Assembly (NCBI RefSeq): GCF_964204645.1
Contig: NC_134027.1
Span: 7,676,485 to 7,740,484, forward strand
Direction: 5' to 3'
Source of the DNA: Tubulanus polymorphus
Taxonomy: Eukaryota; Nemertea; Palaeonemertea; Tubulaniformes; Tubulanidae
Length of the DNA stretch: 64,000 bases
The notes beneath the pieces were generated by a model, which was not told where the DNA came from, searched no databases, and worked only from the letters and a program-made list of their open reading frames with translations. The translations under genes and the position numbers were made by a program. The first letter of the stretch is position 1, and each line of letters begins with the position of its first letter. Of this stretch, positions 23,401-35,538 are shown piece after piece.

Positions 23401-24753
23401 TTTGATAATAGTTTATGTACAAATAACTAAATTCTTATTTCAGGCAACCACCCGGTTTGACACACCTGATAAACCTATTCATTGATCGGTGCTGGCCGTG
23501 TTGGAAAATACCAGAAGTCGTTTCATGGCTTGAACAAAACGTGAAAGAAATTCTGGATAGAATCGATCAGAAAGATCCGGTATCATCAGAATATGCATCG
23601 AAGTAAGTCACTATGATTTCTACCAAAAATTCATGTATTTTTTATTCTACAAAAGTCTGGAAAACATTTTTCTTCATTGAAAATTTTCAAGACGAAGAAT
23701 AAATCCAAATGGTCCAAAAATGCTCCTTTCCGTCCTTAATTTCCAATCTTTCACCCTCGTATTGCCAAATCTGCCATTTTCAAATTGATTGCTGTCAGAA
23801 AATCCTATATTTGCCCTCGGTTGTACAGTTTATTATATGCATTCAAATGATCATTAATATTGTTGGATATTCTATTAATTCTGTAGACGAAATCGAAGAT
23901 ACCAGAAAACTCCGCGTAATATATTTAGGCACATAATCATGTACGATGTTTCTACAGTAACAGCTACTATTCCTTCGGTAAGCTTCGTCGATCCTTTGCA
24001 ACATTTAAATCCTGTATGTTTCATATTTTGGAATCTAACAATTTGTATTGCTGGTTTATTTATAGGAAATCTTGAATCCACCAATCGTTTCGTATGATCC
24101 ATTGCCACCCTTAAACTCAATTCAATCTTATACCAGGCCTGAAAGGTATATTTAGAATACATCCCGTCTAGTACCCCTGTTATTCTCGAAATCCTTCCTT
24201 CAAATTCAAATTAATATTTTCAGGTTAAGAAATCGTCTCAACAATGCGAATGTGCTTTCAATGTTTTTACGTTCTATGATGCCAAATTATAACCCCGAGG
24301 TAAGTTAAACTTGATATTGCCTTCCGATTGAGGTGGCCCTTTTCATCAACACAAGAGATCATTAAAACGAAAAGTAAATTTGACACTCATCCTCTCGGAG
24401 ATTACAACTTTTCGGATGTATTTCTTCAAAAATATCCAAACTAAGGGTGGAACCCCAATAGAGGACTTAGACTTGGCTGCCTTATCCGAGAAATGCCTTT
24501 TCTTCTGAACCCTGGCCTTTCAATTATCCTTGAGCCACCCTTGACACATAGTGATGTTTTATTGTAGGATCCACCAGCTGATCTAGTGGGAGCTGTTGGC
24601 GGTGGTGGTGATACAGATAATGTACGACAAGGTATCGGAGTACTGATGGACGCAATGAGAGACTTATTGCGTAATATACAACCAGTTCCGCCTCCGGTAG
24701 AAAATGGAGAGAATGCAGAAGACCAAGGGCCTATTAATGATGATATTCTGTGA
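20500..24753 (+). CDS. TCF25: TCF25 (NULP1; Rqc1-like ribosome quality-control factor)
   Basis: TCF25/Rqc1 works with Listerin and NEMF in ribosome-associated quality control. Sixteen exons join in frame: 20500-20805, 20884-21057, 21145-21287, 21432-21500, 21589-21677, 21902-22032, 22170-22269, 22484-22577, 22674-22766, 22857-23160, 23237-23349, 23444-23602, 23887-23977, 24066-24145, 24224-24299, 24568-24753. Total 735 residues (about 676 in human). The start [12 protein letters not shown] precedes an acidic, lysine-rich disordered part (residues ~25-160). The conserved domain follows, with [15 protein letters not shown], HSLFSLTqG-like [61 protein letters not shown] and [25 protein letters not shown] at 24859 follows the stop. 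The last intron holds a repeat shared with TRAPPC8. Confidence 0.96.
24342..24550. repeat. Dispersed MITE-like repeat in the last TCF25 intron
   Basis: AATTTGACACTCATCCTCTC and CTGCCTTATCCGAGAAATGCC recur, with changes, in the TRAPPC8 intron element at 15300-15524. The two share order and spacing, so they are copies of one family. The ends here are decayed. Confidence 0.5.
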
Positions 24754-25340
24754 TCATTTGGGCCCGATTTCACTAAGAACTGTCATTGCCAGTGGTGTAT
24801 AGGGTATTGAGGGTATAGAATATATTTTGTGTGAAAACATATTTGTTGATAATTGATGAATAAAATGTAAATAAATCTTATATGTAAATAAATTTTGGAA
24901 GCCTTCTTGTGGAATGGATTTTTCCTCCTCCTTAAGACACTGCCAGTTATGAATATACTTCCAGTTCAGTCACCAGTGCCACTACGAATATATTCATAGC
25001 TGATTCTTCCTGTTTGCAATCTGGCACATGGAACAAACCCAGTTCCTGATTGGCTGGCAATGTGAACAAACCCAGCTTCAATCCCGATGCCTATTTATCA
25101 ATTTTCGAGACTAGGCTGACTATGTATTTAACAGCTACGCTGCCAACCTACGAGTATACTCGTAATGACAATTGGGGGTAGCACCAGTATCAAACTGACA
25201 GTTAACGGTACCTACACAAGATGAAAAGGCTTTCCAAAGGTAATATAACAAATATATGTGAACATCTTTATTTAAAACATTACAAAAATTTTTTCTTAAA
25301 ACAACGCCAACAACCTAACTCGATTTTTAGAATTAAAGGA
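24754..25340. other. Convergent spacer TCF25 / SUI1-like gene
   Basis: Contains the TCF25 3' UTR (AATAAA at 24859-24864 and a second near 24870) and the minus-strand AATAAA of the next gene at 25267-25272. Nothing else is recognised. Confidence 0.5.
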
Positions 25341-25844
25341 TTAACGGAGACAAGGGTGCTTATGAAAGTATTTATCTAAAAATGCTTTTCGGTCGCCTTG
25401 AAGTTCGATCAGCGTTTCCCTGAAATTTCCTCCGCATCCCAGCGATTTTTTTAAATCGGATAAAAGTTCGAATCCATCGCCGGAAATATTCGAAATAACC
25501 GTGACTTTTTTGCCATTATTACGATTCTCAAATGAAATCGGTAGTTTGCCTTTCTTGGTTCTCTTAATCGTATATTGTGGAGTAGAGGACTTGGAAGCTG
25601 CTGAGCTGGCAGCCTGTTCGGTTGATGCTGGTATCTGTTTTGAATCGCCTTGGGCCGATAACGATGCGGAATCAGTTTCTTCTATGCTTGTTGGTGGAGG
25701 TACCACTACTGTCTTCGAAGTATATCGACCTGAACTTGCCGCTGTTTTTAAAGGAAAGTAATCAGCAAATGTTAGAGCTGGAGGTTTTGCTTCCTCTAAC
25801 CGTCGATCTTGAGCAGCACGAGTATTCTTCACTTTCTTTGGCAT
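25341..25844 (-). CDS. SUI1-domain protein, YciH-like
   Basis: An intronless frame of 167 residues. Residues 1-105 are low-complexity, rich in Ser, Ala, Thr and Lys, with a short ordered-looking motif ALTFADYFPLK (23-33). Residues about 108-165 form a SUI1 domain: KKVTVISNISGDGFELLSDL, then LGCGGNFRETLIELQGDRK. The LGCGG and IELQGD signature is closer to prokaryote-type YciH/aSUI1 than to animal eIF1. It is therefore not eIF1, and it lacks the larger architecture of DENR or eIF2D. A ribosome-binding role in translation is likely from the fold, but its function is unknown. ATG at 25844 is the first in frame; minus-strand AATAAA at 25267-25272. A processed retrocopy is possible given the lack of introns, but the frame is intact. 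Confidence 0.72.
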   Translation of the reverse strand: MPKKVKNTRAAQDRRLEEAKPPALTFADYFPLKTAASSGRYTSKTVVVPPPTSIEETDSASLSAQGDSKQIPASTEQAASSAASKSSTPQYTIKRTKKGKLPISFENRNNGKKVTVISNISGDGFELLSDLKKSLGCGGNFRETLIELQGDRKAFLDKYFHKHPCLR

Positions 25845-26559
25845 TGTTACTTGTGTATGACCTGAATTAGAATATTGAAAAATATAGATTAGCGAATTCT
25901 TTTAGTGCCACGGCACTGGGGACTGATTTCTGAGTACTAAGAAGAAGAAACCTGGTCCTAGATTATTAGGCAGGGCACATTATTCGATTTGGCTTCAAAT
26001 AGCCTTTAAATTCACCTTAAATTCACAAGATTTTAGCAATTTCGTTTTTTAGATTCCAGTTCGAGCTTCTGCTATCGGTACTGTCTAAACACCGGTCATG
26101 GAATATGCGCGCTAATAAACGGACTCGGACTTATTTCAAATTCCTTGAATTTATTAGTCAAGTTTTTAGAACGAGATTGTTCATAGTGACAAGAAACGCA
26201 ATTAAGTTGGCATAAGAACGTGGGTGGGAAATCTTGGATGATTAATGTCTATTCTTCAATAGACATTAATTACCCTATTACAACTTCCACCCAAGTACCG
26301 GTATATCAACACGAAGCCCGCTGGTTGCCGGACCGCCGGAGCACCGGCACGCAAGCAAAAATCGAACAACAGCAGCTGCAACCTCATCCCTCCTTCAGTT
26401 TCGGTCTGTCAGTTGATTTCCTTTACGTGAAGTACAATTAACGATTTTTTTGGAATTCACAACAAATGATTTGTTGTTACTCGAGTAGATTTATTTTTGC
26501 ACTACGCCGATTCTTCTTAGTATCAACATCAGTCGTGGTAATCTATACATATCACGTAT
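25845..26559. other. Spacer between SUI1-like gene and SLC17 copy A, with boundary palindrome
   Basis: Holds the upstream region of the SUI1-like gene and the 3' UTR of the first SLC17 copy (minus-strand AATAAA at 26490-26495). A perfect hairpin lies at 26241-26270 (13-nt arms ATTAATGTCTATT, loop CTTC), flanked by TGGGTGG and CCACCCA. The tandem duplication begins at about 26280. Confidence 0.55.
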
Positions 26560-29244
26560 TTACAAATAAGTGTGTTTCTGTTTTCCACAGTCTAACTGCC
26601 TGTATACACCTTGGGGATAGTCTTTTAAGTCATCTTCCTGATCGATTTTTTCCTTCTCTTCTGTGCCGTCATTTGGTTCTGGTATAATGTCTATATTGGC
26701 ATGTTCGACTTTAGCCCAGCCCTGAACTTCGCCGCTACCCATAATACAATACATCAGGAAACCAAAAATAGCTATCCCTGCGCAGATGTAGAACACAATC
26801 TGCCATTCCTCGTGACTTTGCTGTAAGAAGATTAATCATATCTCAGGTATGAATTGCGAATGTATTAAATGAACATTACATAGATAATCCTTTGCCAGTT
26901 CTTGTGGAAATTGACCGACCATGTATGATGAAACTTACCCCGGTCGTCAATGCGCCTACAACAACAGGCGCCAATATACCAGAGGTCGTAGCCACTGTAT
27001 TTGAGAATCCGAATATAATACCCGCATAGCTCGGTCCTATGTCCATAGGGATGCTGACCAACACCGATAAAGCGCAGCCTAACGACCCAACGCCAAGTAT
27101 CAGCATGAACAGTACGACACTATTCATTTCACAATCCAGAAACCCGACTCCAATTACCATACCGGCCGGTATGAAACTACCTACAAATCATAATAGTCGG
27201 ATTATTTTTACTTGGATATGGTCCGATCTAGTGAAGATCTGAATGGTGAATTCAAACCAAATTACTTTTTTTCATAGATGCATTTGGGGACTTGTTGCCC
27301 CTGACGATGTGAGTTTTACCAAAGTTAAATTACTTCAATAGGTTGCACGTTGTTCAGTGTGTCACCAAACGTTTCATGATGAAAACTAACCAAATGCAAA
27401 CATAATTTTCCTGATATATGTTCTCGACAGTACTCTCTTGTTTTGAAGCAAGTCGGAAAAGAATCCTGTACCATTCATTAGTATCCACATCAGAAAATAA
27501 GACATTCCCGTGTATAGACCATTCTATAAACATGCAAACATAACTCATCGTGAGGGATGAAGATCACACGACAGAACTAATGCAGACGTCAAAGTCTGAT
27601 ATCCTTACTTTACTGATGTCCAATTTCAAGACTTCGTTAACGTATGATGGCATATTTGTTAGAAACGTGTAAAATGACCACAGGGCTGCAAAGTGTCCAC
27701 AAGTTGCTCCCCAAACCGCAGGACTCAAAAATAAATCTTTCCATGGAACCTTCGAGGACTGAAATAATAAGAGTTTTAAAAAAAATTTTCTTTTAAGTTA
27801 AAATTCAAATTGTATTGTTAAAAGTTTTACGATAAAACGTTCTGAATTATTTATTTGGTGAATAATTAACCTGGGAACCGAGTTTAATCATTCCCACGAG
27901 ACTCTTTTCTATGTATTTCCTTTCATCGGTGGAAACTCTAGGATGGGTCGCTGGTGTTTCATATACCAGAAACAGCCAGAGTAGACACCAGGCGAGATTC
28001 AGGGAGCCAGTTATGTAGAAAATTGCTTCCCAGCCGACGTAGGCGCAAATATAGCCACCAGTGCCCATTGTCAATACTGTTCCTATGTGGGTACCTGGAG
28101 TAATAAAAACATTTTTACCAGTAGTGTATAAATTTTATTTGCAAGTCGGCAGGATAACTCTTGGTGGATTTGATATAGGACCGGTTGGTAATAGAATAGA
28201 AGATAGGTACCCGCGTATGTAAACGACACTAATTTGCTCCGTTCTGCCGGTGGCACCCAATTTCCAAGAATGGTGTGCAATGATGAAAATACCATGCCCT
28301 TAAAATTCAACATACAAAATCTTCTTTGATACGTCAATGATGTAAATTTCTGGAGAGCAGAAGCGGGGAACGAAAACAATTGTCTGGTGAGCTAGATATA
28401 AATGCGTTTTGTCAACGTCAATCATAATCTTGTCACAAATGAAGTTGTTTATCCGGGAGAAGTTAGTAAGTGAAATTGCGAACTCAGAGGTTACCTGTGC
28501 TGCGCCGACTAGAACTCTGATTAGTACAAGAACTCGATAGTGAAGATTAGCAGTTAATGGACTCATGAGTGTTAAAAAACCGCTTAAAGCCATCGATGAT
28601 AGAGTAACATATTTTCCGCCGAACTTTTTAGCGAGCCAACCGGCTAATACTTGTGTTAATATATAACCCCAATAAAAGGAGCCGAGTAAAAGTCCTTGGA
28701 CCTCTTTCGACCATATAAATCGTCCGTCCTGGGAAAGAGAAAACAGTACGTCTATAGATTTATAGGCATATATGCTTACCATATACTCAAATGAAATCTT
28801 TGGTAACAAATGTTTAAGACTTCTTATATAAATATAGTACTCCACTCAAGTCGGACCTTTGGGGCCGCAAAATGTGTCTGACTTGAGTGGTATCCGAGAA
28901 GAAACTAATGTATTTCATAAATATTGTCTCAAAAATACTTCAACAAACATCCGCCCCGTTGAACGGTTATCCGAGTCGATCGGTTCCGACTCGAGCGGAA
29001 TATACATGTACTACAAAATGAGATAAGAACTGCATACTTTCTGTGAAATCACATCAGTGGAATTTTTCTCTTCACACCAGCCCGTTGTTTTTGGTTCAGT
29101 CGTCATGTTGGTAGTGATATTGGCATCAATGGGTTGATGTTGTCTGATAGCTGTTTGGTTCACCATAGTGACGATAGCCACATTGACGTTTACGCGGGAT
29201 CCATACATTACGCAATTTCCCAAAAACCCAACCATCGCTAACAT
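26560..29244 (-). CDS. SLC17-family (sialin/VGLUT-like) anion transporter, copy A
   Basis: MFS transporter of the SLC17 group, which carries organic anions such as sialic acid or glutamate, often with protons, across lysosomal, vesicular or plasma membranes. Exons 29038-29244, 28495-28728, 28211-28298, 27871-28094, 27609-27758, 27391-27523, 26939-27180 and 26560-26820 keep one frame: 512 residues from the first in-frame ATG. Visible: TM1 ending YGSRVNVNVAI, an N-glycosylated luminal loop (NQT, NIT, NMT, NST), GSFYWGY, NWVPPAERSKLVSF, VGWEAIFYITGSL, VETPATHP-type loop, MDIGPSYAGIIFG and a charged C-tail. The ATG used by copy B is ATT here and is followed by an inserted base and a TAA in frame. 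Translation must therefore start at 29244, inside TM1, or from an unseen upstream exon. Substrate cannot be assigned. Confidence 0.82.
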
Positions 29245-31634
29245 AAATCGACACGACCGTATCCATTCCAATGAAGCACCTCGAGCAGAAAGAACAAATA
29301 AGGCTTAAAATGATACCTTTGATTCTCCTTATCGGCCGTGTCACTTAAGTAAACTGGAATACAATTTGCAATCAGCAGTTCATTTCTATAGCTGCCGGGT
29401 CTTTTATGGCTAGCCTGTTCATGATTTTTTTTTATCTTAAAATAGGGATTGACCCTTTTATCTATTTGATTGGTAGATTTCGTTTGATTTTCTGTTTAAG
29501 TGTCCCTTACAAACCCACCACACCTGCTGGGTAATATACCGGGAAGAGGCGGCCGGCCGGGTAAACTTTTAAGCTCAGCACAAAGGAGAAACAATGTATC
29601 AATCTGTTAGCCCAATCATCGCATGAAAAATCCTAAAATATCTTGCAAATCATTTTCAGGCGGTTGGGTATAACCAAAAGTAATTGTGTCATTCTGGTGG
29701 TAAAATCCATAAGTCGTCGATGCGACCCAGACCTAATTATGTATACATCTTATGATTTTGTCGCATTCTCTCGGCTTATATGGGATTAAGGACAGAGTCC
29801 TCGATTCGTAGCCACCAGCTACTTGCAAATTAGACTTGTCCCGTTCAGGTGCTGTGCGCATGGCACATTTGCGTACTTACCCATTTTTAATTAAAAGACC
29901 TTCGCGTGATAAAGCAACAACAAAAACAGTAGCTTGTACTAGACTATATCACTATGATAGGAGGTATAGTATATAGTGCTGTCACTTTGGAAGGCGTCCA
30001 ATCATATCAAGCTTTACTTACGGTAGATAAGAAAACGGCGAAAATGAGAACATGTCAGTTGATAAGGAGGTTTTTACAGGATGTCTATGTAAGCGATCAA
30101 GCTTTAAGATCAGTTATTCACAAACTATAGTTGTCATCATCAATTTTTGGGGTAAGGTTGGTGGACCTGGATGTTTATTCGAGGATGGATTACGTATATT
30201 TTTGAATGGCCATGGAAATGGAGTCGACCAAAATTAAACGAATTGTTCCATTGTGTAGGTTCAACAATTTCAATAATTTCATACTCAATATAATGATCTA
30301 TTGGTTATAACGAACAGATACTCTGATCTGGTCCCACGAAATTCGTTGTAACGAGGTTTCACTGTAGTAACATACTTGTTATGTACTGGGGATAATGTTC
30401 CTTGTTGTTATCTAAAGTTTCAAATAGGATAGAATCAAAAATTGATACATTTCCAAAATAAAGAATGTCCTTCATTACTTTTCACACATAAACCGCAAAT
30501 CTTTCAACGACTGTGTGTGTGGAATACTACCCTGGGGTACACTGAGTAAATAAAGTTTAGCGAAGTATTTTGATAAACAATAATGAAGATGAGTTGTTCA
30601 AATAAAAATAAAACGTATTTATTTTCGGGGCTAAGTAAGAATCTTACAGCACAATATAAATGCAAAAAGTATGAGCTAATATGCCTGTTACATGTGATAC
30701 AAATACAGGAACACGTCGTTTGTATCTTAGTTCTTCTTTTTCAGTTTTCAGCACTTACGCTTTTTCAGAATACGGTTCAGGTGTATACAACATGTACTGT
30801 ATATCAATCCACGGCTATTTCACTTTTTAACGAAACTAGAATTGCAAATACATGTAATTGAATGATGATGTTGCATAGTGTTCTAGATTGTCGTTATTGT
30901 ACAATGATCGATAAACAGATAGTTGAGAAGATCGAAAATACAGTGTAACGGAGACGAGCAGCAACACCGCCTTAAGATGTATCGCCTCCAGACACGGGCT
31001 CCGGTCTAAGCTTACCACTCGACTCGTTGCTGTCAATCGGTGCATCTTCAGACATTGGACCTTCATGCAACGGGTGGATATACACTGGTTTCACAGTCGG
31101 GTGAATCTTCAAAATAAGATACATTACATTTTAAGAGTTGGGCATAATGCCAGGTATTTGTCATGTTATTACCGATTAGAATTATTTCCATGAAATCTTT
31201 GTACGCTTCCCAGTGCGACATTTGAACCAGTTAGGCAGAAACCCGTTATCGCTGCTTTGCAGCTATATTTATCCATTTAAATTTCCCACCCAAGTACGTA
31301 TCTTCTCGGCTTCAACGTCCAGAGACAACGAATCTAAGCCAAAAACGAACAACGGCAGATGACCTCTCGGCTCCCTCGTTTCGAGTTTCTGTCATTTGAT
31401 CTCCTTCACGTGATGTTACACTATGACTTTACACGACCAGGTGTCTGACATATCTTTTTGTAATGTAATTCTCTACAAATAATATGTCGTTCAGCTTCTC
31501 GAAATATACCACTGTATCAATTTATTTTTGCACTATTCTAATATCCAACATCATCCGTAATATTTACAGATCAGTGTGTTTCTGTATAAAGTCACTGCCT
31601 GTATACACCTTGGGAATAGTTTTTTAAATGGTCA
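29245..31634. other. Spacer upstream of SLC17 copy A and boundary between duplication units
   Basis: Contains the putative SLC17-A promoter (with GGCCGGCC near 29553), a MITE end near 30300-30370 (TTCGTTGTAACGAGGTTTCACTG), the TIMP remnant (30894-31107) and, from 31285, the start of unit B including the 3' flank of SLC17 copy B. No additional gene is seen. Confidence 0.5.
30894..31107 (-). pseudogene. Remnant of TIMP-like gene 3' exons (unit A)
   Basis: Matches the last exon (GPMSE, RPEPVSGGD, RYTVFSIFST) and part of the preceding exon of the TIMP-like gene at 35916-38268. An in-frame TAA follows SGGDTS, the two exon fragments are fused by a deletion of about 180 bp, and no upstream exons accompany it. 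It was carried along by the tandem duplication and cannot encode the full protein. Confidence 0.8.
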
Positions 31635-34388
31635 TCATTTTCCGGATCGATTTCCTCCTCTTCTTTGCCGCCATTCGGTTCTGTTAATGTCTAAATTGGC
31701 ATCTAAGGTTCGACTTTTAGCCCAGCCCTGAACTTCGCCGCTACCAATAATACAATACATCAGGAAACCAAAAATAGCTATCCCAGCGCAGATGTAGAAC
31801 ACAACCTGCCATTCCTCGTGACTTTGCTGTAAGAAGATTTATCATATATAACTCATGTGTATATGAAAAGAGAATGGATTAAATGAACAGTACATAATCA
31901 TCCCCTCTTTGCCATTGTTCTCCCAGTTCTCTTACATGCATGATCTTGTGGAAATAATTAGAACCATGAAAGATGAAACCCGCGAGCAATCCGTAGATGA
32001 AACTTACCCCGGTCGTCAATGCACCGACAACAACAGGCGCCAATATACCGGAGGTTGTAGCTACTGTATTTGAGAATCCGAATATAATACCCGCATAGCT
32101 CGGTCCTATATCCATAGGGATGCTGACCAACACCGATAAAGCGCAGCCTAACGAACCAACGCCAAGTATCAGCATGGACAGTATGGCACTATTCATTTCA
32201 CAACCCAGAAACCCGACTCCAATTACCATACCGGCCGGTATGAAACTACCTACAAATCATAATAGTCGGATTATTCTTACTTGGATATGGTCCTATCTAG
32301 TGAAGATCTGAATGGTGAATTCAAACCAAATTACTTTTTTTTCATAGATGCATTTGGGGACTTGTTGCCCCTGACGATGTGAGTTTTACCAAAGTTAAAT
32401 TACTTCAAGAGGTTGCACGTTGTTCAGTGTGTCACCAAACGTTTCATGATGAAAACTAACCAAATGCAAACATAATTTTCCTGATATATGTTCTCGACAG
32501 TACTCTCTTGTTTTGAAGCAAGTCGGAAACGAATCCCGTACCATTCATTAGTATCCACATCAGAAAATATGACATTCCCGTGTATAGGCCATTCTATAAA
32601 CATACAAACATAACTCATAATGTGGGATGAAGATCACACGACAGAACTAATGCAGACGTCAAGGTCTAATATTCTTACTTTACTGATGTCCAATTTCAAG
32701 ACTTCGTTAACATATGATGGCATATTTGTTAGAAACGTGTAAAATGACCACATGCATGCAAAGTCTCCACAAATTGCTCCCCAAACTGCAGGACTCAAAA
32801 ATAAATCTTTCCATGGAACTTTCGAAGACTGAAATAAAAGGAAGTTTTTTTCTTATTTAATTTTGTCTTTAAAGTTAAAATTCCAAATTGTAATGTTAAA
32901 AGTTTTACGATAAAACGTTCTAAATTATTTATTTGGTGAATGATTAACCTGGGAACCGACTTTAATCATTCCCACGAGACTTTTTTCTATGTATTTCCTT
33001 TCATCAGTGGAAACTCTAGGATGGGTCGCTGGTGTTTCATATACCAAGAACAGCCAGAGTAGACACCAGGCGAGATTCAAAGTGCCAGTTATGTAGAAAA
33101 TTGCTTCCCAGCCGACGTAGGCGCAAATATAGCCACCAGTGCCCATTGTCAACACTGTTCCTATGTGGGTACCTGGAGTAATAAAAACAATTGCCGTTAC
33201 TGTATAAACCTAAGTTGCAAGTCGGCAGGATAACTCTTGGTGGATTTGATATAGGACCATGCAGTTGTTTATAGAGTAGAAGATAGGTACCCGCGTATGT
33301 AAACGACACTAATTTGCTCCGTTCTGCCGGTGGCACCCAATTTCCAAGAATGGTGTGTAACGACGAAAATAGCATGCCCTTAAAATTCAATATACAAAAT
33401 ATTTTTGATGTCAATTTCCGGAGAGCACTGTCGACGAGTATAATGCGACAAACGAATAAGAAAATTAATCTGGTCAGCTAGATATAAATGCGTTTTGTCA
33501 GCTTCAATCATAATCTGTCAATTGAAATAATTTCTCTAACCAAGGAGATAGTGAAATTTCGAACAATATTTACAAGATTACCTGTGCTGCCCCGAGTAGA
33601 ACTCTGATTAGTATAAGAACGCTATAGTGAAGAAGCGATTAATGGACTCATCAGTGTTAGCACACTGCTCAAAGCCATCGATATAAGAGAAACATATTTT
33701 CCGCCCAACTTTTTAGCCAGCCAACCGGCCAATACTTGAGTTGACATATAACCCCAATAAAACGAGCCCAGCAAAAGTCCTTGGACTTCTTTCGACCATA
33801 AAAATGGTCCGTCCTGGGAAAGAGAAAACTGTAAGTCTATACACATATCATATACTCAAATGAAATCTTGTGTAATTAACAAATGTTTCTAGGGTTTTCA
33901 TATGTAAATACGATACTACGCTCGAGTCGGACCTTCTGGGGCCGTTGAATGTGTCCGATTTGAGTGATATCCGAAATGGATACTGTGTATTTTATGAATA
34001 GCGTCACAAAAATATTTTTACAAACATCCGAGTTGGATGGTTATCCGGAGCCGTTTCGACTCTAGCTAAGCGAAGTAGGCCCACCATACTATAGAAAGAG
34101 ATAAGAACTGCATACTTGCAGTGAATGCACATCAGTGGAATTTTTCTCTTCACACCAGCTCGTTGTTTTTTGTTCAGTCGTCGTGTTGGTAGTGATATTG
34201 GTATCAATAGCTTGATGTGGTCTTATAGCCGTTTGGTTCACCATATTGGCGATAGCCACACCGATGTTCACGCGGGTTCCATACATTACGCAGTTTCCCA
34301 AAAACCCAACAATCGCTAACATTAATCGACATGACCGTATCCATTCCAATGAAGCACCTCGAGGAGAAAGAACAAATAAGGCTAACAT
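31635..34388 (-). pseudogene. SLC17-family transporter, copy B, frameshifted
   Basis: Exons correspond one to one with copy A: 34116-34388, 33582-33813, 33291-33378, 32949-33172, 32679-32828, 32461-32593, 32008-32249 and 31635-31826. The conserved start is present (ATG at 34388, MLALFVLSPRGASLEWIRS). Exon 2 is 232 nt against 234 in copy A: two bases are missing near 33635, so the frame meets TAG at 33622-33624, right after LMSPLIASSL, early in the transporter core. All later exons would be intact if the frame were kept. The cytosolic tail also differs from A by indels and ends early at 31635. Either a young pseudogene or an assembly error; no stop is seen in the other exons. Confidence 0.78.
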
Positions 34389-34903
34389 GATACCTTTGTT
34401 TCCTCTAATCGGCAGCGTCAATTTCGGAAATGCAATAGAATTTGCAATCAGTTCATTTCAATAGCTGCGGGATGGTTCCTGATCATTTCCCGGGTAGAGG
34501 CGGCCGGCCGGGTCAACTAAAGCTCCGCAGAAAGGAAAAACAATGAATCTATCAATTTGTTAGCCTTATCATCGCATAAAAAGTGGTAAATCCAATAGTC
34601 CTCGATGCGACCTAGACCTGATTATGTACGTATCTTATGATTTTGTCGCATTTTCTAGGCTTACCTATGGGATGTGATAGAGTTTCTACGGAAATCGAGG
34701 ACTGAATAGTCCCCGATTCGTAGCCACCAGCTACATTTGCTTTTCCAGCTGACATTGCAAATCAGACTTGCTTCATTCAGAAGGTGCTGTACATATGACA
34801 CAATTGCGTACTGGCCCATTTTTATTTAAAAGACCTTCATGTGATAAAGCAACAACGACAAAAAAACAGTAGCTTGTACTATAGACTTTAGGACTACGAT
34901 AGG

Positions 34904-34906
<3 letters not shown>

Positions 34907-34960
<54 letters not shown>
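34907..34960. repeat. (TA)n microsatellite
   Basis: About 27 uninterrupted TA units. The equivalent site in unit A (near 29960) has only a short TA stretch, so the array expanded after the duplication. Confidence 0.95.
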
Positions 34961-34961
<1 letters not shown>

Positions 34962-35500
34962 GGTAGATAAGAGAACGGACAAAATGAGAACATGTCAGTT
35001 GATAAGGATGATTTCTGCGTCCATTTCGATACAGGGGTGTCAGAAAATATGTAATACATGATATGTAACCGAATCAATTATTCATGAACTATCGTTGTGA
35101 TTATTTTTTGGGGGGTAAATTTGGTGGACCTGGATGTTTGCTCGAGGATGGATTGTTGAAATGCAATGAAAAGCTGTATTTTATGAATGGCCATGAAAAT
35201 GGAGTCGAGCCAATAACCCGAATTGTTCCATTGTGTAGGTTCAACAATTTCAATAATTTCATACTCAATATAATGAACTATCGGTCATAACGAACAGATT
35301 TTCTGATCTGGTCCCACGAAATTCGTTGTTACGAAGTTTCATTGTTGCAGTAGTAACATACATACACGTTATGTACTGGAGATAAATGTCAATTGTTATC
35401 TGAGGTTTCGAAAAGGATAGAATCAAAAATGGATACATTTCCAAATAAAATAATGCCCTTCATATTTTTTCAGACGTAATCCGCAAATTTTCCAACGGTT

Positions 35501-35502
35501 TG

Positions 35503-35538
<36 letters not shown>
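35501..35538. repeat. (GT)n microsatellite
   Basis: TG/GT repeat with one C interruption. The unit A site (near 30512) has only a few GT units, so it too expanded after duplication. Confidence 0.95.

Larger units (their letters stand above)
26280..31150. repeat. Tandem segmental duplication, unit A
   Basis: From TTCCACCCAAGTA (about 26283) to TTTTAAGAGTTGGG (about 31141) this block is collinear with 31285-36348. Shared content includes all eight SLC17 exons with nearly identical introns, a GGCCGGCC-containing upstream segment (29550-29558), a MITE end near 30300-30370 and the last exon of the TIMP-like gene. Unit A lacks about 180 bp between the two TIMP exon fragments. Confidence 0.85.

Noticed and set aside
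29126-29344. Upstream-extended SLC17 copy A frame starting MTRPIRR
   Set aside because: It begins with GTG, not ATG, and is in the wrong frame for TM1; the apparent protein is a product of the one-base insertion.
34773-35077. Open frames of Ile-Tyr repeats, also at 50880-51203
   Set aside because: They are translations of (TA)n microsatellites.
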